A stretch of DNA of 64,000 nt, taken from assembly GCF_014212175.1 (NCBI RefSeq), contig NZ_JACJVR010000031.1:62001-126000 (forward strand), read 5' to 3'. The notes under the pieces are model-generated. The model saw nothing but the letters and a program-made list of their open reading frames with translations, did no database searches and was not told where the DNA came from. Of the stretch, positions 52,721 through 61,719 are shown piece by piece (within the stretch, counting starts at the first letter, position 1; every line of letters begins with the position of its first letter). The stretch comes from Cohnella xylanilytica. GTDB taxonomy: Bacteria; Bacillota; Bacilli; Paenibacillales; Paenibacillaceae. The position numbers were made by a program, and so were the translations under genes.

Positions 52721-53839
52721 TCAGGCCCGCTTCCAGCCGGAATACCAAGCTTGGATCTCCGCGGACGGTTCCGCGTCGTATTCCTCCCGCATCATCTCCC
52801 GCAGCCGTTGGTACTGCTGCTCCGCCAGGCTGCGCTCTCCCTGCCGGGCGTACAGCTTCATCAGGTGGGAATAAGTCTCTTCCGCGTAAGGCAGCCTCTG
52901 CTGAATGCGGAGATACCAGTCCGCCGCCAGCGCCTCCTTGCCCTTCCGCTCCATCTTCTTCGCGAACCGCATGGCATGATGGCGCCACAGATTGAGCAAG
53001 CGCTGCCTCTCGTTCTCCGCCCACAGATAACCGTGCTCTTCGAAGTAATCGCCCCGGTACAGATTGAGCCATTCCTCGTATTGCTCGTCCGATAGGCTCT
53101 CGAGCTCCTCTTCGTTCCGCAGCCGGTTCTCCCATTGTTCGACGTCGGAGGCGATTCCGCCGAGATCGAGCGAATAGCTGTTCCCGGCATTCGCGATCTT
53201 GACCGAGATGCCGGCCGCCTCGAGAGAGCGGCGCAGCTGATAGATCGTGGTGTACAGCTGCGTGTAAGCCTTCTTGAGCTCGACTTCCGGCCATAGGATC
53301 TCCACCAGCGTATCCTTGCGGACAAGCTGATCCTTCCGGAACAGGAGGTAGGCGAACAGCTCCTGCGCTTTGACCGTCCTCCAGGCGAGCTGCTCCTGCT
53401 TGCCGTATTCGATCTGCATCCGTTGGAAGCAGCGGATGAAGGCCGGACTGGATGGAGCGGGAGCCGCTTCGTCCTTGTCCTTCAGCCGGGCTTCGATTCT
53501 GCGCACGGTCAGGGCCAGCCGCTCCGTCTGAACCGGCTTGAGCACGTAGTCCAGCGCTTGCAGCTCGAACGCCTTCACCGCGTACTCTTCGTAGGCGGTG
53601 ACGAAGACCACCTCCACGGACGGGTGGATGTCCTGCAGTCTCTCCGCCGCCTCCAGCCCGTTGATCTCCGGCATATCGATATCGAGGAAGACGACGTCGG
53701 GCTTCGCGGAAGCCGCCGCTTCGAGCGCCTCCGCCACGTCCTGGAACGTGTCCAGCACTTCGACCCCGCCGATCCTGGTCAATTGTCTCTTCAAATCGAG
53801 AAGCGCCAACGCTTCGTCGTCCACTAACAAGCCCCGCAT
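52721..53839 (-). CDS. SARP-type response regulator, divergent from its hybrid kinase
   Basis: The 372-residue protein has a receiver (acidic pair D7-D8, phosphoacceptor D53, T81, K101), a short linker, a winged helix (WRTVKAQELFAYLLFRKDQL) and a BTAD TPR-like domain to the end. It is a paralogue of the regulator at 1717-3006 but with a short linker. ATG 53839 has a GGAGG site; the frame extends further upstream but that stretch does not look like protein and would overlap the kinase gene. Divergence from the kinase at 54050 suggests a cognate pair. Confidence 0.93.
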   Translation of the reverse strand: MRGLLVDDEALALLDLKRQLTRIGGVEVLDTFQDVAEALEAAASAKPDVVFLDIDMPEINGLEAAERLQDIHPSVEVVFVTAYEEYAVKAFELQALDYVLKPVQTERLALTVRRIEARLKDKDEAAPAPSSPAFIRCFQRMQIEYGKQEQLAWRTVKAQELFAYLLFRKDQLVRKDTLVEILWPEVELKKAYTQLYTTIYQLRRSLEAAGISVKIANAGNSYSLDLGGIASDVEQWENRLRNEEELESLSDEQYEEWLNLYRGDYFEEHGYLWAENERQRLLNLWRHHAMRFAKKMERKGKEALAADWYLRIQQRLPYAEETYSHLMKLYARQGERSLAEQQYQRLREMMREEYDAEPSAEIQAWYSGWKRA

Positions 53840-54049
53840 GGTCCGATTAACCTCCGTCAGAGGGCAAGCCTCGTATTTCTCTTCTCTCCGTCGAGCCCGA
53901 GATGTCCTTGCTATATTTATATCGAAGTTTGCCACGAAATGTTGCAGTAGATAGCGGTAACAATTTTGAACAGGGGATGAACTCGCAAGGAAAACGATTG
54001 ATTTTGTCGAATTATAACGGGAAAAGAATGCAAATGAGGCCGGGGATTC

Positions 54050-57000
54050 ATGAAGCGCACCGTTGCGATTGTATTGATCTATATAGCCGTGCTGGCAGGC
54101 TTGCGTTGGATTTGGTACGACCAGTTCGGGCCGAAGGCGGATTACCCGCAAGCGGTCCAAGGCGTTCTGGACCTGCGGGGGGTGGACCTGGAACGGTACG
54201 GCACGATTCCGCTGGACGGGGAGTGGGAGTTTTATCCGGGCCAGCTGCGAACGGGAGACGACTTCGCGGGTGTCGCGGCCGCCTCCGCCTCCAAGCGTTA
54301 CGTTCGGGTTCCGGGCAATGCGGGAGGATCGTTGACGGAGAGCGAACGATCGGCGCTATACGGATACGGAACCTACCGGCTGCGGATTCTCGTCGATCGT
54401 CCTCTGAACGAGCCTTACCAGCTGTGGATTCAGAAAATCGAGGCGTCTTCGCAGGTGGAGATAAACGGCGAAGTCTCCCCGCCCTCCGGGCAGCCCGCGA
54501 ATCGGGCGGAGAACTACAAGCCCCGGGCGGGCTCTTATACCGTCGCGTATGACGGCGGGAACAGCCGCGAGATCGACGTCATTATCCGAATGGCGAATTT
54601 CGACCGCCCCTATCAGGGGGGGATCGTCCGTTCCATTCTGTTCGGCCCGCAATCGGCCGTGGATACCGAACGCTGGTATTCCATCGGCTTCCAGCTCGTG
54701 GCCTTCGTGATCATGCTGCTGCACGGTCTTTACGCGCTTATCCTGTACTTCTTCAACCCGCGCGTTAAGGCGCTGCTCTTCTTCCTGGCCTTGCTTCTGC
54801 TCGTGGCCCTCTCGATCGCCTGCAGCAACGACCGGATTCTGCTGCAATGGGTGCCGCTCAACTACGCCTGGACGTTGAAGCTTACGGTCTTGTCTTACGT
54901 CGGGCTGTCGTTCTTTATTTTGCTGATGACCCGGATTTTCTTCGGGAAGAACCGGCCCGGCAAGCTGTTCTACGGGTACGCCTGCCTATTCGGCCTCTAC
55001 GTGCTCTTCGTGCTGGTCGCGCCTGCCCGATACATCGATTGGACGTTGTACTACCGAATTTTTACTTTTCTATACCTGTTCCCGGTTCTATGGTTCTTCC
55101 TTCTGGTCGTCCGGGTTACTCTGCGAAGGCAGGAGGGGGCCGTCTTCCTGCTGTGCGTGGCGATCGCCATCGTCTCCAGCGTCGTGTGGGGGATCGAACC
55201 CCTTAACACGCCGCCGGTCTACTATCCGGTCGACATGATCGCCGCGATCGTCTGCTTCTCGGCCTTCTGGTTCCGGCAGTACTTCCGCCAATCGGAGGAG
55301 AACGCCGCCCTGAACGAACGGCTGCGGGCCGCGGACAAGATGAAGGACCGGTTCCTGGCCAACACGTCCCACGAGCTTCGGACTCCGCTTCACGGCGTCA
55401 TCAACATCGCGCAGACCGTGCTGTCCCGCGAGAAGCAGTCGCTCGATCCGAGAAGCGCCAAGGAGATGGAGCTGCTGATCACGGTCAGCCGGCGCATGTC
55501 GCATCTGCTGAACGACCTGCTCGACGTCGTGCGGCTGCAGGAAGAGCGGATCGCCCTTCGGCTCGAACCGCTGCGCGTTCAGTCCGTCGCCTCCGGCGTC
55601 ATCGGAATGCTGGAGTTCCTGACGGAAGGCAAGCCGATCCGGCTTCGGACGGAGATCGGCGAAGGGATGCCGCCGGTCCTCGCGGACGAGAAGCGGCTCG
55701 TGCAGATTCTGTTCAACCTCGTGCACAACGCGATTAAATATTCCGAGGAAGGCACGATCGTCGTCTCGGCGGACGTCCGCGGCCGCGAAGCCGTCATCCG
55801 CGTCGCCGATACGGGAGCCGGCATGGACGCCCGGACGGCCGAACGCGTCTTCGAGCCGTACGAGCAGGGACGGCACTCGGAAGGCGGGGGAAGCATCGGC
55901 CTCGGGCTCAGCATCTGCAAGCAGCTGGTCGAGCTGCACGGCGGAACCTTGACCGTGCAATCCCGGGTCGGGGAAGGCTCGGTCTTCTCCTTCACGCTGC
56001 CGCTCGCGGAGGATGGCGTCGAACCGGCCCCGGAGACGGGCGGCGGAGAGAGCGAACGGGAGCGGGAGCCGGGGCTCTCGGCGGTCCGGGAGGTCGCGGC
56101 CGCCCTGGAGACTTCCGCCGCCGGCATCGCGCCCGAGTCGCTCCACCTCACTTCCGGAGGGCAGGTGAATCTGCTCGTCGTAGACGACGATCCGGTCAAT
56201 CTCCAGGTGCTGAAGGGCATCTTCTCCGAATTCCCTTATCGGGTCCATGCGGCGTCCTCCGCCCGGGAAGCGCTCGAATGCCTGAACGCGGAACCGTGGG
56301 ATCTGCTTATCGCCGACGTCATGATGCCGCAGATGTCCGGCTACGAGCTGGCCCGAATCGTCCGGGAGCGCTTCAACGTCTCGGAGCTGCCGATCCTGCT
56401 GCTCACCGCGCGGAGCCAGCCCGAAGACATCTACGCCGGCTTCCTGAGCGGCGCCAACGATTACGTCGTCAAGCCGGTGGACGCCTTGGAGCTGAAGTAT
56501 CGCGTCTGGTCGCTGACGACGCTCAAGCGGTCGGTCGACGAGCGGCTCCGGATGGAGGCAGCTTACTTGCAGGCGCAGATCCACCCGCACTTCCTGTTCA
56601 ACGCGCTCAACTCGATTCTGGCGCTCAGCGAAGTCGATACGGAGCGAATGCGCGAGCTCGGAGACGCCTTCGCCCTGTACCTTAGAATCAGCATCGACTA
56701 TATGAACACGGAACAGGTGGTCCCGCTCGCTTACGAACTGGAGCTGGTCCGGTCCTACCTGTACATCGAGAAGGCGAGGTTCGAGGACCGGCTCGCGGTC
56801 GAGTGGGACATCGATCCGGAAGCGGCCGGCATGCTGCTGCCTCCGCTGACGATCCAGCCGCTCGTCGAGAACGCGGTGAAGCACGGCTTGCTAAGCCGGG
56901 CGAAGGGCGGCCGGCTGGACGTCCGGATCCGGAAGCAAGGGGCGAACGCGTCGATCGAAGTGAAGGACAACGGCAAGGGAATGACGGAGGAGGAGATCCG

Positions 57001-57175
57001 GCAGCTGCGGCTCGACGACAGGTCGGGCGCCGGCGGAATCGGCCTGCGGAATACGAACCGCCGGCTGACGCAGCGGTACGGCCGGGGACTCGAGATCCGC
57101 AGCGCGCCGGACGAAGGGACGAGCGTCTCGTTCGTCGTCCCGCTGCCCGACAACCGGATAGAACCGAAGGAATGA
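54050..57175 (+). CDS. 7TM-DISM hybrid histidine kinase with two kinase cores
   Basis: The 1041-residue protein has an N-terminal membrane helix, an extracellular 7TMR-DISMED2-like jelly-roll (about 40-195) and seven membrane helices (about 208-410). These are followed by HisKA ([12 protein letters not shown]441), HATPase ([16 protein letters not shown]), receiver (DDD near 715, D756, K in VKPVD) and a LytS-type kinase ([13 protein letters not shown]) with a second HATPase ([16 protein letters not shown]). All catalytic boxes look intact, unlike the paralogue at the left edge. The extracellular domain probably binds a carbohydrate or other small ligand. The divergent SARP regulator is the likely output. 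Confidence 0.93.
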   Translation: MKRTVAIVLIYIAVLAGLRWIWYDQFGPKADYPQAVQGVLDLRGVDLERYGTIPLDGEWEFYPGQLRTGDDFAGVAAASASKRYVRVPGNAGGSLTESERSALYGYGTYRLRILVDRPLNEPYQLWIQKIEASSQVEINGEVSPPSGQPANRAENYKPRAGSYTVAYDGGNSREIDVIIRMANFDRPYQGGIVRSILFGPQSAVDTERWYSIGFQLVAFVIMLLHGLYALILYFFNPRVKALLFFLALLLLVALSIACSNDRILLQWVPLNYAWTLKLTVLSYVGLSFFILLMTRIFFGKNRPGKLFYGYACLFGLYVLFVLVAPARYIDWTLYYRIFTFLYLFPVLWFFLLVVRVTLRRQEGAVFLLCVAIAIVSSVVWGIEPLNTPPVYYPVDMIAAIVCFSAFWFRQYFRQSEENAALNERLRAADKMKDRFLANTSHELRTPLHGVINIAQTVLSREKQSLDPRSAKEMELLITVSRRMSHLLNDLLDVVRLQEERIALRLEPLRVQSVASGVIGMLEFLTEGKPIRLRTEIGEGMPPVLADEKRLVQILFNLVHNAIKYSEEGTIVVSADVRGREAVIRVADTGAGMDARTAERVFEPYEQGRHSEGGGSIGLGLSICKQLVELHGGTLTVQSRVGEGSVFSFTLPLAEDGVEPAPETGGGESEREREPGLSAVREVAAALETSAAGIAPESLHLTSGGQVNLLVVDDDPVNLQVLKGIFSEFPYRVHAASSAREALECLNAEPWDLLIADVMMPQMSGYELARIVRERFNVSELPILLLTARSQPEDIYAGFLSGANDYVVKPVDALELKYRVWSLTTLKRSVDERLRMEAAYLQAQIHPHFLFNALNSILALSEVDTERMRELGDAFALYLRISIDYMNTEQVVPLAYELELVRSYLYIEKARFEDRLAVEWDIDPEAAGMLLPPLTIQPLVENAVKHGLLSRAKGGRLDVRIRKQGANASIEVKDNGKGMTEEEIRQLRLDDRSGAGGIGLRNTNRRLTQRYGRGLEIRSAPDEGTSVSFVVPLPDNRIEPKE

Positions 57176-57180
57176 CGGCA

Positions 57181-57219
57181 AGGAGCCGGGATCGATCGAC
57201 GATCCCGGCTCCTTTTTTT
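57181..57219 (+). terminator. Strong terminator of the hybrid kinase gene
   Basis: A perfect 14-bp stem (AGGAGCCGGGATCG and complement), a 5-base loop and seven T residues, immediately after the stop. Confidence 0.9.
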
Positions 57220-57437
57220 CTGCCGTTGACCCATTCGCATACAGGATCCGCGATCCCGGCTTCGGTTCATATCTTGGCATAGATCGGATCGGGAAGAAGC
57301 TCCGTAGGTAAGACCCGGGCGGGCCCGGCAGGCCCCATTTCGCCGATGCTGAAGGTTTCGCCGCAGGCAGTTAGCGGCTAAACTTGTGCGTTTTTGCGAA
57401 TAAGCATCCTCGATGTCATCCATGCCGATGAGCTTCT

Positions 57438-57812
57438 GTATGATTTTTCCTACATCCTGCGAGCAAGGGGCCTGTCGAGGAGGAATTTGTATGATTTTTC
57501 ATACACCCTGCGAGCAAGGGCCTTGTTGAGGGGGGATTTGTATGATTTTTCATACACCCTGCGAGCAGGGGCCTTGTTGAGGGGGGGATTTGTATGATTT
57601 TTCATACATCCTGCGAGCAAGGGGCCTTATCGAGGGGGAATTTGTATGATTTTTCATACATCCTGCGAGCAAGGGCCTTGTTGAGGGGGGATTTGTATGA
57701 TTTTTCATACATCCTGCGAGCAAGGGGCCTGTCGAGGAGGAATTTGTATGATTTTTCATACACCCTCCGAGTAAGGTGCCGTTTCGATGAGGAACTGTAT
57801 GATTTTTCGTAT
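57438..57812. repeat. 51-bp tandem repeat array, each unit with a GTATGA/TCATAC hairpin
   Basis: GTATGATTTTTCATAC or a close variant starts at 57438, 57489, 57540, 57592, 57644, 57695, 57746 and 57797, a period of 51-52 bp. The first and last copies are degenerate. Between the palindromes lies a conserved segment (CCTGCGAGCAAGGGGCC then a G-rich stretch). Units alternate between two subtypes (CTTGTTGAGGGGGG and CTGTCGAGGAGG). The 57220-58042 gap contains no convincing gene; reading frames through the array arise because 51 is a multiple of three. Confidence 0.9.
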
Positions 57813-58042
57813 CCATTTATGCCAAGCGCCTTCTCGGAGCAGACGGGGCCAAACCAAAAATCGAACAGGACGGTTCCGTTAGAGAAAGGGTCATCCGTTT
57901 ATTTCGCCCCGCGTACGCCGAAGTCACAGAAAGTTCATGCCTGCTCTCCCCGGAATGTGAATTCCGTCACAGTGAACCGGGGGGCGCCGCCTTTAAGATG
58001 GGGGTGTTCCGATTTAACCCAATCCATTGGAGGGACGTCCGA

Positions 58043-58447
58043 ATGAAGAAGCGGTCCATCATGACGTGCATCCTGCTCTTGGCGGCAGGGCTGCTGAGCG
58101 CTTGCGGCGGAGGAGACGACGACAAAGAGAACGCCTCCGCTCCCGCGTCGGCAAGTTCGTCCGCGCCGGCAGCCGCCGGCGGCGAGGCGAAGGAGATCAA
58201 GGTCGACGCGAAGAATTTCGAGTTCGACCAGAAGGAGATCAAGGTGGCCAAGGGCGACAAGGTGACGATCGCGCTGAACAACTCCCAAGGCAACCACGCG
58301 CTGAAGATCGACGGCTACGACGTCGAAGCGAAGGGCGGCAAGTCCGTCACGTTCACGGCCGACAAGGCGGGAGAGTTCAAGTTCTACTGCAGCGTCATGT
58401 GCGGGGCGGGCCATGCCGACATGACGGGCAAGCTGATCGTCGAATAA
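58043..58447 (+). CDS. Cupredoxin lipoprotein with a CuA-type site
   Basis: The 134-residue protein has a lipoprotein signal (LLSAC, Cys20), a low-complexity Ala/Ser linker and one cupredoxin domain. The ligands NHALKIDGYDV (His) and CSVMCGAGHADM (Cys-x3-Cys-x3-His-x2-Met) form a complete CuA motif, as in oxidase subunit II. It heads the operon of a ba3-type oxidase whose own subunit II (58713) has the same site. It may carry electrons to the oxidase or deliver copper. ATG 58043 is preferred because it gives a proper signal peptide. Confidence 0.85.
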   Translation: MKKRSIMTCILLLAAGLLSACGGGDDDKENASAPASASSSAPAAAGGEAKEIKVDAKNFEFDQKEIKVAKGDKVTIALNNSQGNHALKIDGYDVEAKGGKSVTFTADKAGEFKFYCSVMCGAGHADMTGKLIVE

Positions 58448-58478
58448 CGCCCGCGAAGGGCACGAAGGAGGAAGTCTC

Positions 58479-58682
58479 GTGGCCAAACGCGCATCGGACG
58501 CAGGCAGGCCGGCGGCGAACGGGAAGGAGACCGCGGAACGGCCTCAGGCGGGCCGCGACCCCGGGGCCGGCGCGCCCGATCAAGCATCGCTCAAGGGGAC
58601 GTTCGCGTCGGTTATGCTGCTGGGCGCTTTTCTCATCGTCGCTTGGGTGTCCGTGTTCGTCCTGTACGTGCATCGGAATTGA
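58479..58682 (+). CDS. ba3-type cytochrome c oxidase subunit IIa
   Basis: The 67-residue protein has a polar, disordered N-terminus and one membrane helix near the C-terminus (ASVMLLGAFLIVAWVSVFVLY). Size, topology and position before subunit II match the small subunit IIa of B-family oxidases. It starts with GTG behind AAGGAGGAAG. It supplies the helix missing from the single-helix subunit II. Confidence 0.8.
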   Translation: MAKRASDAGRPAANGKETAERPQAGRDPGAGAPDQASLKGTFASVMLLGAFLIVAWVSVFVLYVHRN

Positions 58683-58712
58683 CCGACATACGTTGACGAG
58701 GAGAGAGAGCTT

Positions 58713-59189
58713 ATGCACATTCACCGCCTGGAAAAAATATGGCTGACCTTCGGCATGGCGATGCTGGTCGTCTTCCTGCTCGTTCTCGGCCTGTCCGCCT
58801 TCACGATGGGGATGGACACGCCGAACAGCAAGCATCATGCCCATTCGATCGATCCGGCCAAGGTGAGCGAGACGCCGCCGTTCGACAAGCCGGTTCTGAC
58901 TCCGACGGGCGACGGCGAATACGAAGCCGTCATGGTCGCCTACGCCTTCGGCTACAGTCCGGAGACGCTGGAAGTGCCCGCGGGCTCGACCGTTCACTTC
59001 GCGGTGACGAGCTCGGACGTCGTTCACGGCTTCGAGATTCCCGGCACGAACGTGAACATGATGATCGTGCCGGGCGAAGCGAATCACGTCTCCCATACGT
59101 TCGACAAGCCTGGGGAGTATCTGATTCTGTGCAACGAGTATTGCGGCATCGGGCATCAGATGATGTACACGAAGCTTGTCGTGAAGTAA
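58713..59189 (+). CDS. cbaB: ba3-type cytochrome c oxidase subunit II (CuA)
   Basis: The 158-residue protein has one N-terminal membrane helix (about 13-33) and an outer cupredoxin domain with the CuA site: VVHGFEIPGTNV (His) and CNEYCGIGHQMM. A single helix instead of two is characteristic of ba3 oxidases. It accepts electrons from cytochrome c or a cupredoxin and passes them to subunit I. It lies 30 bp after subunit IIa and 37 bp before subunit I. Confidence 0.92.
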   Translation: MHIHRLEKIWLTFGMAMLVVFLLVLGLSAFTMGMDTPNSKHHAHSIDPAKVSETPPFDKPVLTPTGDGEYEAVMVAYAFGYSPETLEVPAGSTVHFAVTSSDVVHGFEIPGTNVNMMIVPGEANHVSHTFDKPGEYLILCNEYCGIGHQMMYTKLVVK

Positions 59190-59226
59190 GGGGAAGGCAA
59201 CGCTATGGCCGAAAGGACGATCGATC

Positions 59227-60864
59227 ATGACTTCGACATTTGACCGCAAGGACGGCAAGCTGGTGCTGGCCCACCTCCTGTTCGCTTACGGAGCCTTGCT
59301 CCTGGGCGGGATCTGCGGCCTGCTCCAGAGCCTGGTGAAGGGCGGCACGATCACGCTTCCGGCGGGCATCGGCTACTACCAGCTGCTGACCGCGCACGGC
59401 GTGTTGATGGCGCTGGTGTTCACGACCTTTTTTATCATCGGGTTCCTGTATTCGGGTCTGAGCAAGACGCTCGGGGGATCCTTGACGGGGCTGTCCCGGA
59501 AGCTCGGCTGGGCCGGCTTCGCGCTGATGGCTTCGGGCACGGTTCTCGGCGTCGTCATGGTGCTGCTCAACAAGGCGACCGTGCTGTACACGTTCTACGC
59601 GCCGCTGAAGGCGTCGCCTTACTTCTATATCGCGCTCGTGCTGCTCGTCGTCGGCAGCTGGCTGGGCGGCTACGGGGCGTTCGCGCAATACCGGGCGTGG
59701 AAGAAGACGAATCGGGGGAAGCTGTCTCCGCTGCTCGCGTTCATGGCCGTCGTGACGATGCTCATGTGGCAGATCGCGACGCTCGGCGTGGCCGCGACCG
59801 TGCTGATCCAGTTCATCCCGTGGTCGTTCGGATGGGTCGATACGATCAACGTGCTGCTCAGCCGGACGCTGTTCTGGTACTTCGGCCATCCGCTCGTCTA
59901 CTTCTGGCTGATGCCGGCCTACATGAGCTGGTACGTCATCGTTCCGAAGATCATCGGCGGGAAAATCTACAGCGACGCTCTCGCGCGCCTGGCGTTCATC
60001 CTGCTGCTGCTGTTCTCGATTCCGGTCGGCTTCCACCACCAGCTCATGGAGCCGGGCATCGCGCCGTTCTGGAAGTTCCTGCAGGTGGTGCTGACCTTCA
60101 TGGTCGTCGTGCCGTCGCTCATCACCGCGTTCTCGCTGTTCGCGACCTTCGAGCTGAACGGCCGCGCCCGAGGGTCGACGGGATTGTTCGGCTGGCTGAA
60201 GAAGCTGCCCTGGAAGGACGTCCGCTTCTTCGCTCCGTTCATGGGGATGCTCGTCTTCATTCCGGCCGGAGCGGGCGGGCTCATCAACGCCAGCAATCAG
60301 ATGGACGCCGTCGTCCACAACACGATGTGGGTCACGGGGCACTTCCATCTGACGGTGGCGACGAGCGTGGCGCTCACCTTCTTCGGCATCGGCTACTGGC
60401 TCATCCCCGTCGTGACGGGGAGAAGGCTGACGGCGCGGCTGAACAAGATCGGCATTCTTCAGGTGTCCCTCTGGTGCGTCGGCATGCTGTTCATGTCGGG
60501 CTCGATGCACGGCTCCGGCCTGCTCGGCGACCCGCGGCGGACGGACTACACGACCTACAACGACAGCCCGCAGGCGGTGCTGTGGATGCCTTACCACGTG
60601 GCGATGGCCATCGGCGGCATCATTCTGTTCGTCAGCGTCATCGTGCTGATGTTCGCGGTCGTCGGCTTGCTCCGGGCGCCGCGCGGGGAGGAAGAGTATC
60701 CGATCGGGGAAGTGATCGATACGGCGGAGAAGACGCCGGCGATGTTCGAGCGCTGGGGGTTGTGGGTCGGCGTCTCGGCGGCGCTTATCGTCGTCGCCTA
60801 CACGATTCCGCTTATCGACATCATCGGCAACGGCATCGGCTCTCCGGGGTATAAGCTGTGGTAG
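59227..60864 (+). CDS. cbaA: ba3-type cytochrome c oxidase subunit I
   Basis: The 545-residue protein has about thirteen membrane helices and the B-family haem-copper oxidase ligands. These are LTAHGVLMALVFT (haem b His), FGHPLVYFWLMPAY (CuB His and the cross-linked Tyr), GFHHQLMEPG (two CuB His) and the HNTMWVTGHFHLTVATS segment with the haem ligands. The D-channel residues of A-type oxidases are absent, as expected. It reduces oxygen to water with proton pumping, typically with high oxygen affinity. A strong symmetric terminator follows. Confidence 0.95.
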   Translation: MTSTFDRKDGKLVLAHLLFAYGALLLGGICGLLQSLVKGGTITLPAGIGYYQLLTAHGVLMALVFTTFFIIGFLYSGLSKTLGGSLTGLSRKLGWAGFALMASGTVLGVVMVLLNKATVLYTFYAPLKASPYFYIALVLLVVGSWLGGYGAFAQYRAWKKTNRGKLSPLLAFMAVVTMLMWQIATLGVAATVLIQFIPWSFGWVDTINVLLSRTLFWYFGHPLVYFWLMPAYMSWYVIVPKIIGGKIYSDALARLAFILLLLFSIPVGFHHQLMEPGIAPFWKFLQVVLTFMVVVPSLITAFSLFATFELNGRARGSTGLFGWLKKLPWKDVRFFAPFMGMLVFIPAGAGGLINASNQMDAVVHNTMWVTGHFHLTVATSVALTFFGIGYWLIPVVTGRRLTARLNKIGILQVSLWCVGMLFMSGSMHGSGLLGDPRRTDYTTYNDSPQAVLWMPYHVAMAIGGIILFVSVIVLMFAVVGLLRAPRGEEEYPIGEVIDTAEKTPAMFERWGLWVGVSAALIVVAYTIPLIDIIGNGIGSPGYKLW

Positions 60865-60882
60865 GTTAAGAGTCTGGATGAG

Positions 60883-60916
60883 AAAAAAACCCGAACCGCG
60901 CGGTTCGGGTTTTTTT
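60883..60916. terminator. Perfect bidirectional terminator
   Basis: A perfect palindrome of 34 bp with AAAAAAA and TTTTTTT flanks and CCCGAACCGCG/CGCGGTTCGGG arms. It serves the oxidase operon and the convergent MarR gene. Confidence 0.92.
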
Positions 60917-60968
60917 GGGCCGCGGGTTCGGGTTTGCGGTCTTCGCGCTGCGAGAGAGGGCGGGTGCC

Positions 60969-61394
60969 TTACGAGTCGACGTTCAGCAGCTTGCGATAAA
61001 TGGCGATGAGGCTGTCGACCTCCGCTTCGTCGAGGGGGCTGAACATCTTCTCCGTCAGGGCGATCCGCTTGTCCTGTACGGTCTTGAGGGCGGCGTGGCC
61101 TTCTTCGGTGATCTCCAGCTTGACGACCCGGCGGTCGCTCGCGTCATTGATGCGACGGGCGAGATTCTGGCGGACGAGCTTGTCCGAGATGACGGTCATT
61201 CCCCCGGAGGTTACGCCCAGGAACTGCGCCAGATACGTGCTCGACTTGGGTCCTTCCGACGCGAGAATGTCCAGGGCCTGCACCTGGCTCAATGAGATAT
61301 CTTGATCGTTGTCCCGGCTCCATTCCTGTCTCCACAAGCGGTTATGCAGCCGGATCAGTCCGAACAGTTCGACGAGTTGTTCGTGCTTCGACAC
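60969..61394 (-). CDS. MarR-family regulator
   Basis: The 141-residue protein has the MarR winged helix (SSTYLAQFLGVTSGGMTVIS and the wing RRINDASDRRVVKLEITEEG). It starts with GTG behind a GGAGGATGGGAC site. It is monocistronic and convergent with the oxidase operon, so its target is not evident. An inverted repeat upstream may be its own operator. Confidence 0.92.
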   Translation of the reverse strand: MSKHEQLVELFGLIRLHNRLWRQEWSRDNDQDISLSQVQALDILASEGPKSSTYLAQFLGVTSGGMTVISDKLVRQNLARRINDASDRRVVKLEITEEGHAALKTVQDKRIALTEKMFSPLDEAEVDSLIAIYRKLLNVDS

Positions 61395-61423
61395 GTCCCA
61401 TCCTCCAACTTTCCGAGTTTATT

Positions 61424-61441
61424 CGATTTTCTCATAAATCG
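61424..61441. promoter_or_regulatory. Inverted repeat upstream of the MarR gene
   Basis: CGATTT and AAATCG arms with a 6-base centre lie 30 bp before the start, a plausible autoregulatory site. The rest of the gap to 61671 shows nothing recognisable. Confidence 0.4.
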
Positions 61442-61670
61442 GCTTTTCCCGCCAGTTCCTATTCGGCGTTCGGCCCGTTACAGCGCCCGATCTTCGCGCG
61501 GAGCGATCCGTTATTCGCCGGACTCCAATTCGGTTAGTGGAGGCGAGATGAGCCAGACCCGCGGATAGAGTTGCTGTAACCGCCAAAATGGAGATTGGAG
61601 AGGTCGAAACCGGAGAACGAGGAGATGGGGGGCGAGAATGACGTGTCGGCGCCTCGAATGAGCCCAAATA

Positions 61671-61703
61671 AAACCGCCCCGAGGCGCGATGCCTTGGGGC
61701 GGT
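61671..61703 (-). terminator. Terminator of the DUF1700-DUF4097 operon
   Basis: A 14-bp stem with one mismatch (AACCGCCCCGAGGC / GCCTTGGGGCGGTT) and, on the minus strand, a TTTTATTT tail. Confidence 0.85.
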
Positions 61704-61719
61704 TCCGTTCCATTCGCGG

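Noticed and set aside
53840-54160. About 107-residue N-terminal extension of the SARP regulator at 52721-53839
   Set aside because: The extension is not protein-like, would overlap the divergent kinase gene, and the receiver begins exactly at ATG 53839 behind GGAGG.
57438-57812. CRISPR array
   Set aside because: The repeats are tandem and the sequence between palindromes is itself repeated in all units; there are no unique spacers and no cas genes.
57594-58046. Protein of 17-residue repeats (LYDFSYxLRARxLLRG) encoded by the repeat array
   Set aside because: The frame is open only because the period is 51 bp; frames stay open on both strands, there is no ribosome binding site, and the palindromes better explain the conservation.
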